64,000 nt of DNA from Ifrita kowaldi (Eukaryota; Chordata; Aves; Passeriformes; Cinclosomatidae), in assembly GCA_013398055.1 (NCBI GenBank), contig VZRS01010770.1, forward strand, positions 186,001 to 250,000, read 5' to 3'. Made by a program: the position numbers and the translations under genes. Below, in pieces: positions 25,776 to 37,090 of the stretch (the stretch's first letter is position 1; every line of letters begins with the position of its first letter). The notes beneath the pieces were generated by a model. It made no database searches and was not told where the DNA came from. It was given only the letters and a program-made list of their open reading frames with translations.

Positions 25776-28700
25776 ATAATTACACAGTATTCCAAATACA
25801 CCAAAAAGGCAATTATCAGACTTGAGTTATTACACTGAGTTTGAAAATTTTCTTTCCAGGTTATTACTCAGAGATGACTACATTTGTCTTCAAGAGTAAC
25901 AACACTTTCAAATTACTTTTTACGGAATATGAGAAAAACTTCACTAAGTTTTAGCTAACACTGGAGAAAAACCAAACGCAGAACTGGTACTTGCAATATG
26001 AATGAAGGGCTCCTCAGAATTAAAATATATTTGAATGTTTGGTTATACATGACACAATCTATTCTAACTAGAAAGACTATAAATGGTTATGTAATGACAA
26101 ATTATTAAAAATTATCACTTACCAAATACAGAAAGGTTTCTGTAAATACTACAGTGACTTTTTCTTGGAAAGAATAAATGTTTAGGAAATGACTGCAAAC
26201 TAAACTTAACAAGTACAGACACAGAATAAGAACTCCTGAGATATCTCAAGCTAATTTTATAAATCACTCTGTAAATTTACAGAGCAAGTTTATGAAGTTG
26301 CTAAATTAGCATTCCAGGATCTCACTGGAAATCTCCTTTCCTCTACCATTACCCTCAGCATTAGCTCAAAGGCCTTTATCAAGAGCTCCTACCCTGCAGA
26401 CAGTGCAGTGATACCAGTCGTGCAGCTGAGAACTGAGCAAGAGCAGCAGCTCTTGGCTAAATCACTGCCTGTATACAGAATTCACTTGTTTCACAAGTGC
26501 CCACACTGGGCAAGGTCTCACTTATTTTATAAGTTCTTGGTATCTAAAACAAATAAAGAGAAACATCAAAATAAAGAGAAAATTAAGCATCTTTATGGCG
26601 TAACACTATCATGCTTCTACAATAATTTTGAACATTTATAATTTAAAATTAGGAAGTAAGGAGGGAAAAGGGCAGAAATTGTTATCACAAACTGTCTTAG
26701 AGAGGGAACTGATTACAAACATCTGAGAAGTCTTTCTGAACAAGACAATTTTATCCATACAAATTGTTGTAATCACGTATTCATTACCTCTCCCCACCAC
26801 TGATGAAGAAGCTAAAACTGCAATGGTTAAGGCTATGAAGAATTAGCCATTCCATGTTCATATGGACTCTTACTATCTCCTTATAACTGATTGAGAATGT
26901 TTTCTGATTTACACTTTAAAAAAAAAAAAAAAAAGTTTTAACTGCTTGACAAATATTTCATTGTCCCTATACAGCTCACTGCTGCCACTTGTTTGGAAAA
27001 CTGAAAGGTAAGTTGAAAAATGCACCTTTTCCATTTTCATCTCTAATTGAATTCTCTCTTGACCCCCTTATTCCCCATGGCTGTATTTCAGGTTTTGATG
27101 ATAAGAAAAAGAATTTTGTATTTGGATAATACAATTTTCTCACTTGCCTTCAGCGACCTTCAGCTCAATTTCCTCTCCCCAGAGACACTGTATATTACAG
27201 AATTGAACCAAATTCCTTATTCATAGAAAAAAAGTTCCAATTTAATCTGAATATTCAGCATTTTACACTGGTCAGGGTGATGGATGGCAAATTGAAATGC
27301 TTTTGGTTCAGGTAATCAAATGGCAGAATTCAGACTTGTATTGAAAAAAATAATGAACTCTATTCAATATTCTCATAAGGTGCAAAAAATGCACATTACA
27401 TGGTAGAACTGGGGCTTTTTCTTATTATCTAACCAATAACATCTCCACTGCAAAAAGTACAGTAAAACATTAAGAATTTATGTAGGTTAGAACATGTGAA
27501 AAGCAGCCACCTTTGGGGGAAAATGCAGGCATCCTTCTAAGAGTGCTCAGATGAACGAGTACAAAACTGGGGGAAAAAAAGACCTGTTCTCAGTATGTAC
27601 CTGCAATATTCAATGGTGGGTTACTGAAGCCTTTTAATATGTTTTAAATGCTTTTTGAGAAAGAAACACAGCCCTTTTAATCACTTCAAGTTGTTTGATA
27701 TACTAAACCACTGCAGTGTTTCATTTCCATCCCTGAAAGTTTTGTCAAGTAATGTCATCAGGTACCTCATTATTTCCAAAGGACTAACATCTCATTTTGG
27801 AAAATCCTCTTGCTACTTGCGAAGTTCAACCCCGAAACAACAACTGATTTGAACACCAGCTTGGCACCACGTTACTGATGAAACTTACTTCCACATTTGG
27901 GCTTGGACAATATATCTCCAGGAAAACAAGAGGATAATGACACTGCATAAATTTGGTTTGGTTTAAAAATTCCATCAATAGTTACTTTCTTCCCTTCTAG
28001 AGGTGCATGGAATTATGCTGTTTGGTTTCCAAATACTGTACACCAGTTATTCCTTTTCCAGTTATTTGGAGTATTTAAGCCACAAGGAATGCCTAACTGG
28101 AGGCACCACTAGCATTTAATTAATAATACAATGCAGCAACCTAAATGTTAAGGTACTATGTTAAAAATGAGTCCTAGGCTGCCCTTACTGACTGTACTAC
28201 AGTTTGTGCCTCCTCCATGTTTCTGCTCTCACCTCACACACACAAACCTGGTGCACAGACATTATCCAAGACAGCAGGATGAGGGGAACTCCTGTTCAGA
28301 GTAACTCCCCCATACCTGGCAGACACAAGCTGACCTTCACAACTGGGGAAGAACATCTTTCATCATTTTTCCTTCCTCCACACCACAGGCAGCAGCACTC
28401 AGACTTGATCTCCCCCAGTGGAAACGCAGAGCTCTGCATGATGCTGGGCATGCTCACAGGGCATTTGTGTTCTCTAAGTAACCTATGGGTGGAGTTTGCC
28501 TTATCAGCTTGCGCAGTTTCACAGCCACAGGGTAAAGATGGGGCATAAGGCAAGTGGAAAAAGTATGCATAGAAGCACTCTCAGGAGCAGGACAAGTGCT
28601 CAGACTATCAACGATAATAGCTTTTTTAGAAATATTTACAAGTTAAAGCTCTTAATGTTGAACTAACTCTTAAACCAAGAGACATTGGCAGGAAATGGTG

Positions 28701-31700
28701 AATGCTAGCAAGAACTTGTGACCCACCAGCAGTTGTGGAGAGAAGAGCTGAACCTAAGACACACAAATATATTCATTTCGGTCAAGGCCCAGGTTAAAAA
28801 AAGAAATTGCATTTTTTCAACCTTTCAGTAAGAGCAATTTAGGAACCAAACACTACATGCACCACTGTATGGTGTAAGGGTGGTTCTGCCATGGAAGCCA
28901 CTAACAGGTACACTGATGAACAAGAAAATAGAGCCCAACTACTATTCCCAGATCCCTTACATCTTCAGGACTCGCAGGAATGTAAGTAATTAAAATGCTA
29001 TATTTTATAGGTTAAAGTGAATAGATACCAAATAGATACACAAAGTTTGAAGTGTTTTATATAACCAGAAACACAAACATGAACTTAAGATGTCATAGAA
29101 GAGGATTTAAGCATGTGATTTTGGAGTAATTCAAGTAGAAGCTTGTCCTCTGTCCTGAACAGGATGGAAAAGAAGTGCATAGTTCTGAGTAATCTGTTAT
29201 CTGCATTTCAAGGTCCAGAACACTAAGGACATTTGCTGCATGAGCTTACTTCTGCTGAGAATTATTTGGAATGTCTTTTGTGTCACAGCTCTATGGGAAT
29301 ATAGGAAGTGTAAGACACATGTGACAGCAATTTTTACTACACAGTAAAGTGAAAAATTAGAAAAATATTTTAATTTGTTGAAAAGTTGCATTCTGATCTT
29401 GCTCCTTCCAGCAAAGTTCTTAGTACCAGTCCTTGTAGAAGGGCTAAGAGTCAAGACAGTCAAGCTATGTGAGGAGGTGCTTAAAAGTCAGGAAACAGCA
29501 GCATTGAAATACTAATACAAGCTGGTTTCATGTTACCATGGGGACTATTCCCAAAGGCCATATTAGCCTATGGCCACTAAGCCCCATGGGGGAACTTTCA
29601 CAACGAAGGGATACCAACAGGCTCTTCTGGAGGGCAGTTCAGATCAGGAAACCAGCTCCAGCCCAGAGGAGTCTGCATCACCCAGATAAATTTAGCCACT
29701 GTGAATACTCTTCCTACATTCAAATTACATTCTTTAGCTGCGATTATTTTGCCCAGGATCATGTGGAACATTATGCAAGCTTTGTCTTCTTCCAGTGTGC
29801 ACTTTTCTCATTTCCATAATAGTCCAGTATTGGATCTATACCTTGGCAGTTGCTGACTGCTGTCACATTCACCTTTTTTGCAGCTGGTAGTATTAAAAAG
29901 TAAATGTTAATTACAGGGACTATTTCTCTAACCTTGTCTCTGGGACAGAACATTTAGTTGGGAACAGTATCGTTCATCACAGCTGTAGGCTATTTGATAA
30001 ATGCTTCTTAAAAGCCAGACTCCTTGTCTGCTGGATATGCTGCCTCACTGAGGACTGGGGAAGTAACGCAGCTCAAGGTAGCCATTGTTAGTGCCCCTCC
30101 AGTGCTCCTTTCAGACCAAACGACAAACATGGTTGTGACAGTGTGCAAAATACTCTGGCCCAGCGTTCAAGAGGCTTTTGTTCTTCCTCCGTGTGCTAAC
30201 CCCAGTGAGCATGGAGAGGTTCCCATGTTAGCTGGCAGAGCACGCGTGAGCCGCTGATATGCTCTGAATGCACGCCAGCTTGGGTAGCAATTTAATAAAG
30301 CAGCTGAAGCTAATGCCATTTTTTGGCACCACATAAGAGAGTTTGTTGCAGGGTCACATATATGCATATAAAGGGTCATGTACCAGCAAATTTTCAGGAA
30401 ATAGTAGACATGCACATTATTAGACTGAATTGCTGTCTGGCTCCAATATCTAAAATATGTAGCCAACTCTTAACCCTGCGTCTCAGCATTCTGATGCATT
30501 TAAATCAGAAAAACGTGTAGGGTTTCTGTGTCTTAAGAGAAGTTTCTAAAGTAGGAGAAGAGTATCAAGAAAGTAGCACCAGATTCTATATAGAAATACC
30601 TGAAGAGCAATACTGCTGGAATTAGTGCCACTACTGACACAGTATTTTGATTAATAAACGCTTTTCGAAATCTGAGATTGTCTCTAAAATCTTGATTTTA
30701 AAGAAATTAATCTGGGGCTCATATTTTCTTTTCAATTAGGATTTTTGAACCATTAATTTTGTATTTCCAATTCTTTCCTTGCAACTACAAGTACTCCTTT
30801 TAACATGCATGTTTAATGGAAGATAACATTATTTCATCATCATGGGACTCTGGAGCTTTATAAGAAAAACACTAAATCTTATTACACTTGTGATAAAATT
30901 ATTGGTGTTGGCAACCTTGCAGACATATGCCTAGAGCTGCACAGTGTTTTCCTCCTCTAACTACTGTAACTAAAAGGACTTTAATGAGAGCAAAAGAATG
31001 TGGCTCTGTCTGCCCAGAATCTTTCGGAATTTTCACTTTTCCCTAATGAAAATGAAAACAAATACTTTTCTTTTTTTTCTTGTAAGCTTTTACGGACATC
31101 TGAACTGACTTTTGTAATGAAGAAGGATTAAGCAAACTCAGGAAAATTATAAATGTGGTTTGTATTAGTGTACTAATTAGCTCATAAATTTAGAAATAGT
31201 TAATCTTTTAGTTTTGCTGAATGAAAATAGCAGTCAAATTGCAGATCAGATCTTGTAAATGGAGTAATGCAGTGGTGAATTAAACCCCCCAGAGCATAGG
31301 TGTCTGATCTCATAGCATTATGAAAACTGGAAATCTTGCTACTGGCTTTAAAGAGCACAAGGTGAATTTAGCCAAAGTTGTAAAATATTACTCAAGCAGC
31401 CAGATACTTAGCAGACAATAATAAAAAAAATGTGATTTATTAGGTGTGTACTTCTCATTGTATTGTAATCCAACAACTAACTATATTAATTATTTTTAGT
31501 TCTGTGAGCTAATTAGAGCAGTGGTAGCTGGCAAAATTCTGTGGTTTACTGCAGTTTCTATTTAATGTGTGTAAATATGTACATGGATATTCAAAGGACC
31601 CTGCCCTAGAAATATACATGTTATTACAGAAACAATTGTGGGTACCAAGTAATAAAAATATACTTGACTATTACATGATTTACATTTCTTTAGAACTGCC

Positions 31701-32456
31701 AAAGTAGAAGAAGTGTAGAGGCACTGTTTTACACTGCCCCATAGATAATCTGATGAAGACTGCTCTGATGAAACAAAGAAAAATAGATTCTATCCCAAAA
31801 CAAGTTTAGGTCTCAGTTCTTCAGACTGGGTGCTAGCCAGGTGATGGAGATCCAAGAGCCAAGCACCTGGGCATGGTAGCAGACAAGTAGCTGGCAGACA
31901 TTACAGGCTGCTGGATGCAATAGCTCAGAGTCTTCTCTCCCCTTTAATGATTGCACCAGGACAAGGTTAGAAGAGAACTGGGCTCAGTAACACTCAACGT
32001 GGAGAATGAATGGACTCCCATTCTCACACCCCATAAACATCCTCACGCACACCTTGTTAAACACCACCCCAGAGACTGCATTTCAAGCAGTTTTCCATAA
32101 ACTCCATGTGACCTGGATACAATGCTAGATAAAACCATTGGATAAAATACAGCACTAGAAGTATGTGAACCTGGGATTAGAAGATCAGGGTGACTTCATG
32201 CGGAACCAGCCTTCACATCTGGACTGCTGTAAACATTGCTCAGTCCAAGGCCCCTATGGAAAAAAACCAACACACCAGCAGTAATTCAGCAAAATGTGTA
32301 AGAACTGCTCATTGCTAGAGTCCTGCAGTGATATGCAGTAGGAATTAATCTAAAAACATGATGGGAAACAACTGCTGAATCAATTTTCTTCTTTGGCTTG
32401 TAATGCACCTGCTCTTACAGTATCTACATTTTATACTCTTTTCTTTTTTCTTGCAG
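25776..32456. other. Non-coding unique sequence with possible regulatory patches
   Basis: No gene is recognised. There is a 17-base A tract at 26918-26934. The region 31165-31600 has paired TACTAATTAGCTCAT and GTGAGCTAATTAGAGC words and other ATTA/TAAT cores, resembling a homeodomain-bound conserved element. Open frames at 28.2-28.6 kb and 29.5-30.5 kb overlap on both strands without motifs. A candidate microexon inside this block is listed separately. Confidence 0.5.
26975..27007 (+). other. Candidate 33-bp microexon
   Basis: The acceptor is TTTCATTGTCCCTATACAG, ending at 26974. The donor is AAAG|GTAAGTTG at 27008, a near-consensus U1 site. The 33-bp interval is a multiple of three. One frame contains a stop. 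Starting after the first base it reads SLLPLVWKTE with two bases left over, a phase that joins without a stop to the 32457-32492 candidate. No gene is recognised and there is no homology support. It could be a chance pairing. Confidence 0.15.
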
Positions 32457-32492
32457 AGATGTAAATACTCCTGCATTAAACCAACCGCTCAG
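32457..32492 (+). other. Candidate 36-bp microexon with strong splice sites
   Basis: The acceptor has a long uninterrupted pyrimidine run (ATACTCTTTTCTTTTTTCTTGCAG, AG at 32455-32456). The donor CAG|GTAAGG at 32493 is near-perfect. The enclosed 36 bp keep frame (12 codons). Two frames are open: RCKYSCIKPTAQ in phase 0, or DVNTPALNQPL after the first base. Both flanking signals are of the quality seen at real neuronal-type microexons. Against it, no host gene, sister exon or homology can be seen in this window. Confidence 0.2.
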
Positions 32493-32645
32493 GTAAGGAG
32501 AGAGCCAGTGACAAGGCCTTATTCTAACTACATGGTGCATGTGATAAGGAAGAAACAAAATTTGTCTGCAAGTACGGAATGTTTAAATGCCTCTACTCAC
32601 GACACGAGCTGGCAAGTTACAAAAGAAGTTGTAATTATATCTCTG

Positions 32646-32758
32646 TGTCTTGGTTTGAAAAGACAGGTGTCTGTGCAGGAGGGCAGGAGCCTCCCCTGGA
32701 ATGGAAAAATGCAACCCCCTTCCCTCCGAATTATTATAATTTTGAAATTAAGGGGCTT
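32646..32758. mobile_element. LTR fragment (songbird-type ERV), cut by assembly gap
   Basis: TGTCTTGGTTTGAAAAGACAGGTGTCTG, then GGCAGGAGCCTCCCCTGGAA and CGAATTATTATAATTTTGAAATTAAGGGGCT, is an LTR end I associate with passerine endogenous retroviruses. It opens with TG, as LTRs do. The expected continuation (a 'ctcaggcaaagatatggga'-like block) is missing: the sequence stops at the N at 32759 and resumes in unrelated sequence. Most of the LTR, and possibly a whole provirus, may be missing from the assembly. Family and orientation are given from memory and need a repeat search. Confidence 0.6.
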
Positions 32759-32759
32759 N
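32759..32759. other. Ambiguous base (N), probable unresolved join
   Basis: A single N sits exactly where the LTR match stops. This fits a collapsed gap rather than a simple miscalled base. The other N in the window (62869) also lies in a transposon, at a duplicated block. Confidence 0.8.
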
Positions 32760-33581
32760 GTGCAGCAGCAAGCTATTAACCAGATCCTGTAGTACTGCAG
32801 TATTCTACCTCAAGGTGGTAGGAAACAGAGAAAATTCAAGCCTCAAGTCTCAATATTAGACTCTTCTGAGAGCATTGCTGGCTGCCAGACATGTGCACCA
32901 AGACAGCATTGCTGACATATTTTTGCCTGCATATGATGCTACTTCTGGAGGCCATATGACCTATAGTTCACCATCCCAGCTCTAATTTTGGTAAGCTGCT
33001 GCAAGAAAGGATGGAGTGGCATGGTTAGCTGGTATGGGTGCATAGTTCAATGGATTACCAGTTACTGCCGTTTTCTTAGTATTTATCTTCATTTTAAATA
33101 ATGCAGCATAAGGCATGCAAAGCCCTCTTCATTCCCCCCCAAATTAGTACAAGGACTAGGAATTTGAGTGACAGTATGTTAGACTTTGTTCTTGACTTAG
33201 TGGAAAGTAACATTTACATTCCTGAAGTCTCTCTGACTGCATACCATAAGCAGGTTTACAAGGAACATCACCTTGGCAGCACAACCTCAATGAACCCATC
33301 TGGCCAACATTTTCAGTAATAACAACTTAAATAAAAGTGACCAGTTTGTCAGAGGCATTCAATACACTTGCTTCCAACTAAGCTAGCACATCAGGAAATC
33401 AGGACACAGTTATTTTAGTGCTTATATAGAGGTTAGAACTGGACTTCAGATGCCTACATTTGAAAGTTGTGAAATATGTCAGCAAAAACATTATAAAAGG
33501 AAAAGCCTAATCAAAATGCAATATTCTCCTTAAAGTAGCATTCTAAAGAGGAACTGTAGTTCTCTTCCCTGAGTGACAGGC

Positions 33582-34147
33582 TATCGTGGCTTAACCCCAG
33601 CCATCAACCAAATACCACACGCACTCCCCCACCAGCAGGATCAGGGAGAGAATTGGAAGGGTTAAAAGTGAGAAAACTCATGGGTTGAGATAAATACAGT
33701 TTAAGAGGTAAAGCAAAAGCTATGCACACAAGCAAAACAGAACAATGGAATTAATTCACTGCTTCCATGGGCAGGCAGGTGTTCAGCCATCTCCAAGAGA
33801 GCAGGGCTCCATCACGCACAACAGTGACTTGGGAAGACAACACCACCACTCCAAACATCCCCCCTTCATCCTTCTTCCTCCCACTTCATATACTGATCAT
33901 GATGTCATATGGTCTGGAATACCCCATTGGTCTGTTGGAGCTGTCCTGGCTCACCATCTCCCATGCATCCATAGTCTGTTCATCAGCAGGGCAGTAGGAA
34001 AAGCAGAAAAGGCCTTGGCTCTGTGTAAGCCCTGCTCAGCAATAACATTCCTACATTACCAACCCTGTGTTCAGCACAAATACAAAACACAGCCCCATAA
34101 CAGCCCCTGTGAAAAAAGTTAACTCTACCCCAGATAAAACCAGCACA
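33582..34147 (-). mobile_element. Solo LTR of a neoavian endogenous retrovirus
   Basis: The plus strand starts TATCGTGGCTTAACCCCAGCC and ends AACTCTACCCCAGATAAAACCAGCACA. Read on the minus strand it begins TGTGCTGG and runs towards the CCACGATA end. These match the two ends of a common avian LTR (ends 'tgtcctggtttcagctgggatagagttaa' and 'ggctggggttaaaccacgaca'). Inside, GCAGAAAAGGCCTTGGCTCTGTG and GACATCATGATCAGTATATGAAG (minus strand) match the family's U3, including the TATA region (33885-33910). Its length is about 566 bp. No gag/pol/env sequence lies beside it, so it is a solo LTR. No convincing target-site duplication is seen (CAGGC left, AAAGC right). It resembles TguLTR5-class elements; the exact name is unverified. 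The frames at 33745-34122 are LTR sequence, not genes. Confidence 0.9.
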
Positions 34148-35663
34148 AAAGCATATGAAAAGCTCCAGAATAAGGACTCAGAGAGATCCTGCAGTGAACT
34201 GTATTTTGATCTCAGGCACGTGTTCCACCTCAACCTGCCACTGTTTTAACAGTGATGACTCTGCTTTTGAGACTGGATGAGAGTACATCTAACACAGCCC
34301 TGTGCAAGCAAGTAAATATAATACTCCAAACGCATTTATCCTATCTAACTTTAGACTTCTAAAATGTGGTTGTGTATACCTCAGATTCTAATTGAGATTC
34401 TTATTAAGTAGTGGAGAGGAACGTTTTTAAGTCATGTTACATCTGATCTAGGTTAGATGTCTACTTCTGGATAACATTTATCAGACCTTAGAAATGTTGC
34501 TTCACTCTAGTACAGAGGGATTGGAAACACCTCTTTATTACCTGTATGTCTAAGTTGTACAGACCCAAGGTTATCAGGGAAGAAGCCCAGCCCTCACTGC
34601 AAAATGCTGATTAGGAACGGAAATATTCCTTATGAACACCACTGCGCTTTGTCACTGAACACAGTGATAAACAAAGGCAAAGGAGGATTGTGATATTTAG
34701 CCAGGAACATACATTGGCAGTACTGCTAACATCACACTTGCTGAGTCAAGAGCAGTGCAGCAAGGTCAGAAAGGAGCTGTAGGCAACAGAGCCAACAAGA
34801 GCTGGATGTGGTTCTTCAGTTTCTGCCCCGGGGTTAGTGTCTCCACACACGGCATGGAGGGAGGTACTGTGCTACACGGATACACCAGCATGGGTGTACT
34901 AACTCCACTGCACTGGGTTGTTAGGCCCAAGCACTCCTGTTATTAATTGGCTTGAGTAATATCAATACACCACTCTCTTGCACTTATTAAACAAGTGCCT
35001 TACCTAAAGCATAGCCTGTGTCCTTTACAACAATGCTCAGTGTGACCCCATCACTAAACTGTCAGGTATCAGTTGGATATTGCATGCTCGGTACTTTAAT
35101 ATTTAATAATTATACAGTGGATTTTTAAAGGAGCCCATCCTTACACCAGATGGATACATTTCATATAAATGGTAAGACACTAGAACAGATTTTTGTCTTC
35201 CATCCATTGAAAGCAACATAGAAAAGGTTCAGAGGTTCAGCTTCTGTACTTACCATGTCAAGCAAGAACAAGGAAATGGCAGTCAAAAAGGATTTCAAGT
35301 TTCAATTATTGGTGGAAGATCTGAACAAAAAGGTTCAATTTAGGTATTTCTCCATTTTTGGCCAAGTTTGAGCCCCTGTATCTCTACAAACACACACCCC
35401 TACCAGCAGATACACTGCTGAGTAGACTTGGTTCATCCAGACACAAGTTCAAAACATCTGTCTCAATTGGCAGTACCAGTACAACCTGGTGAGGATGCCC
35501 AAAATGTCTTCTGCTTGACAGAAGGCACACGGAATAGATTCCTCTCTCACACCAATGCTATCCATGACACAGTCTAATAAAGTCAGAGCTAGAATTGCTT
35601 TGAATCTACACTAGCATGCACGAGAGAACACTGTGACTGTGTGCATCCCTCAGAGGGGTTTTT
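34148..35663. other. Non-coding unique sequence
   Basis: There is no gene or recognised repeat between the solo LTR and the L2 remnant. Open frames are at most 67 codons. Confidence 0.6.
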
Positions 35664-35876
35664 TTGCATTTCTTTTTTCTTATTTCTCATGTTCCTCTGG
35701 GAGATCTCATTGCCAGTTTCAACAAAGGGCATCATCTCTTTGCAGATGATATCCAACTCTACAACTCTGTCAAGTCACTCTCTGATCCCCTTCTTGCCAC
35801 CTGTCTTCAACATGTCAATCAACAGATGGCTACACCATCACTAAGGAATGCTTCAAAGGAATTCAAAATGTTTTAA
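35664..35876 (+). pseudogene. L2-type LINE reverse transcriptase remnant
   Basis: A 70-codon open frame carries the palm signature of an L2-clade non-LTR reverse transcriptase: VPLGDLI (about 35691), then HHLFADDIQLYNSV with FADD at 35739-35750, then LLATCLQHVNQQMA. L2 proteins have the order 'lPLGxiI..fhxYADDtQLYxS..L..CLxxixxWM', so motif order and spacing agree; the usual Trp is Gln here. FADD keeps both catalytic aspartates. The protein upstream (GVPQGS) and downstream is not recognisable, and the frame ends in a stop at 35874-35876. L2 has been inactive in birds for a very long time, so this is a fossil; an uninterrupted frame over this motif is slightly unexpected. Confidence 0.75.
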
Positions 35877-37090
35877 AAGTCCTCTTTGTTCCATGTCTCT
35901 TGCTCTGCTATCAGTCTTCTTAATTCAGCCCTTCAGTTCTGCACCAAAAATCTTGCTGCTATCCATAACACAGGGTTTTAAATTTCTTTTCCCCTACTTA
36001 AAAGCAACTTTCATAATATTTACAGATTTATCCATCCTTTGACATCTGCTTCCTCTGTGTTATGTTGAATGTTTTACTCCAGTTTAAAATAATGCCATTT
36101 TGTCCACTTTGGTTTTCTAAGAACATATTTTCTAACTTCATCAACCAATGAGCAGGAAACAGAATACTACTCTACTTCAAAAGGTGGAGACTTCCTCAAG
36201 AACTATTAATATCTTCTTAAATGCATAATCTCATTTTAAGATTTGTGAAAATATATTTCAGTGTCTACATCAAGAAGTTAAAGCCTTCTGATATACTTAG
36301 AAGAGTAATACTGTTTTTTGCCAGATGACTCTGTTATTATCAAAATATCATTCTGGTATTACCTAAACGTAACTGTGTTGGACTGTACCAGATTTCTCTC
36401 ACAGCATCTCAGCTTTTGCTTCTCCTCAGCCCTTTCTTATCTCTGTGTCCTCTCTACAAGCTTCCAAAAATTAGAAAGCAAGCCCATTCCTTCACTTACC
36501 CTATTTTAATCTTGCCTGCATTTTCAAGCCTTCCCTTCAAACCATTGTATCATCTTTGGTAAAGCCCATTTCCACAGCAGTAACATTCCAGCAACTTGTA
36601 ATAATAACCTGTCATAAATCTGGAGTGTCTCTGATGGTAAAGGAAGTGGCAGAATGTAAAATGGATAAACAAAAGTGAAGTGCAGCCACATGAGGAAAAA
36701 TCAGTGCAGTGGAAGTAGGGAATCTGATGTAGAAATACCAACGAATCGCTGATGTAAAATATACCAAAGAAAAGAGCTATATGGGCCAATGGTCAACCAC
36801 CTAAACCCCACTGACAAGTGCACCTGGGGAGCCTCACAGGGGTGCCCCTGAAGGCTGACAACCACAAATTCCCAGCGTATGTTTTCCAGTGCAAAAAAGG
36901 GGCTGCAAACATATTGGCACACATCGTTCTCTTAGTAAGGGGATTATCCTTCTATTTGTTACTGCCTCCACCTCCTCTTTCATCCTGACATTTGCAATCC
37001 TGTAACACTAGTAACCACAGCCATTGTGTAGAAAGAGCATTTAGTGTTCTCCTTTTAACAGCATTTAGCAGCTGGAACCAGCTCACTTGC
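35877..37090. other. Non-coding sequence downstream of the L2 remnant
   Basis: This part may contain further decayed L2 sequence, but I could not match any block convincingly. It is pyrimidine-rich on the plus strand to about 36540. Chance frames occur on both strands. Confidence 0.45.

Noticed and set aside
32403..32792. 129-codon plus-strand frame containing an undefined residue
   Set aside because: It crosses the N and the LTR fragment and includes a strong splice acceptor and donor in its middle. It is an artefact of concatenated features.
33745..34122. 125-codon plus-strand frame
   Set aside because: It lies wholly inside the solo LTR and runs antisense to it. It is not a gene.
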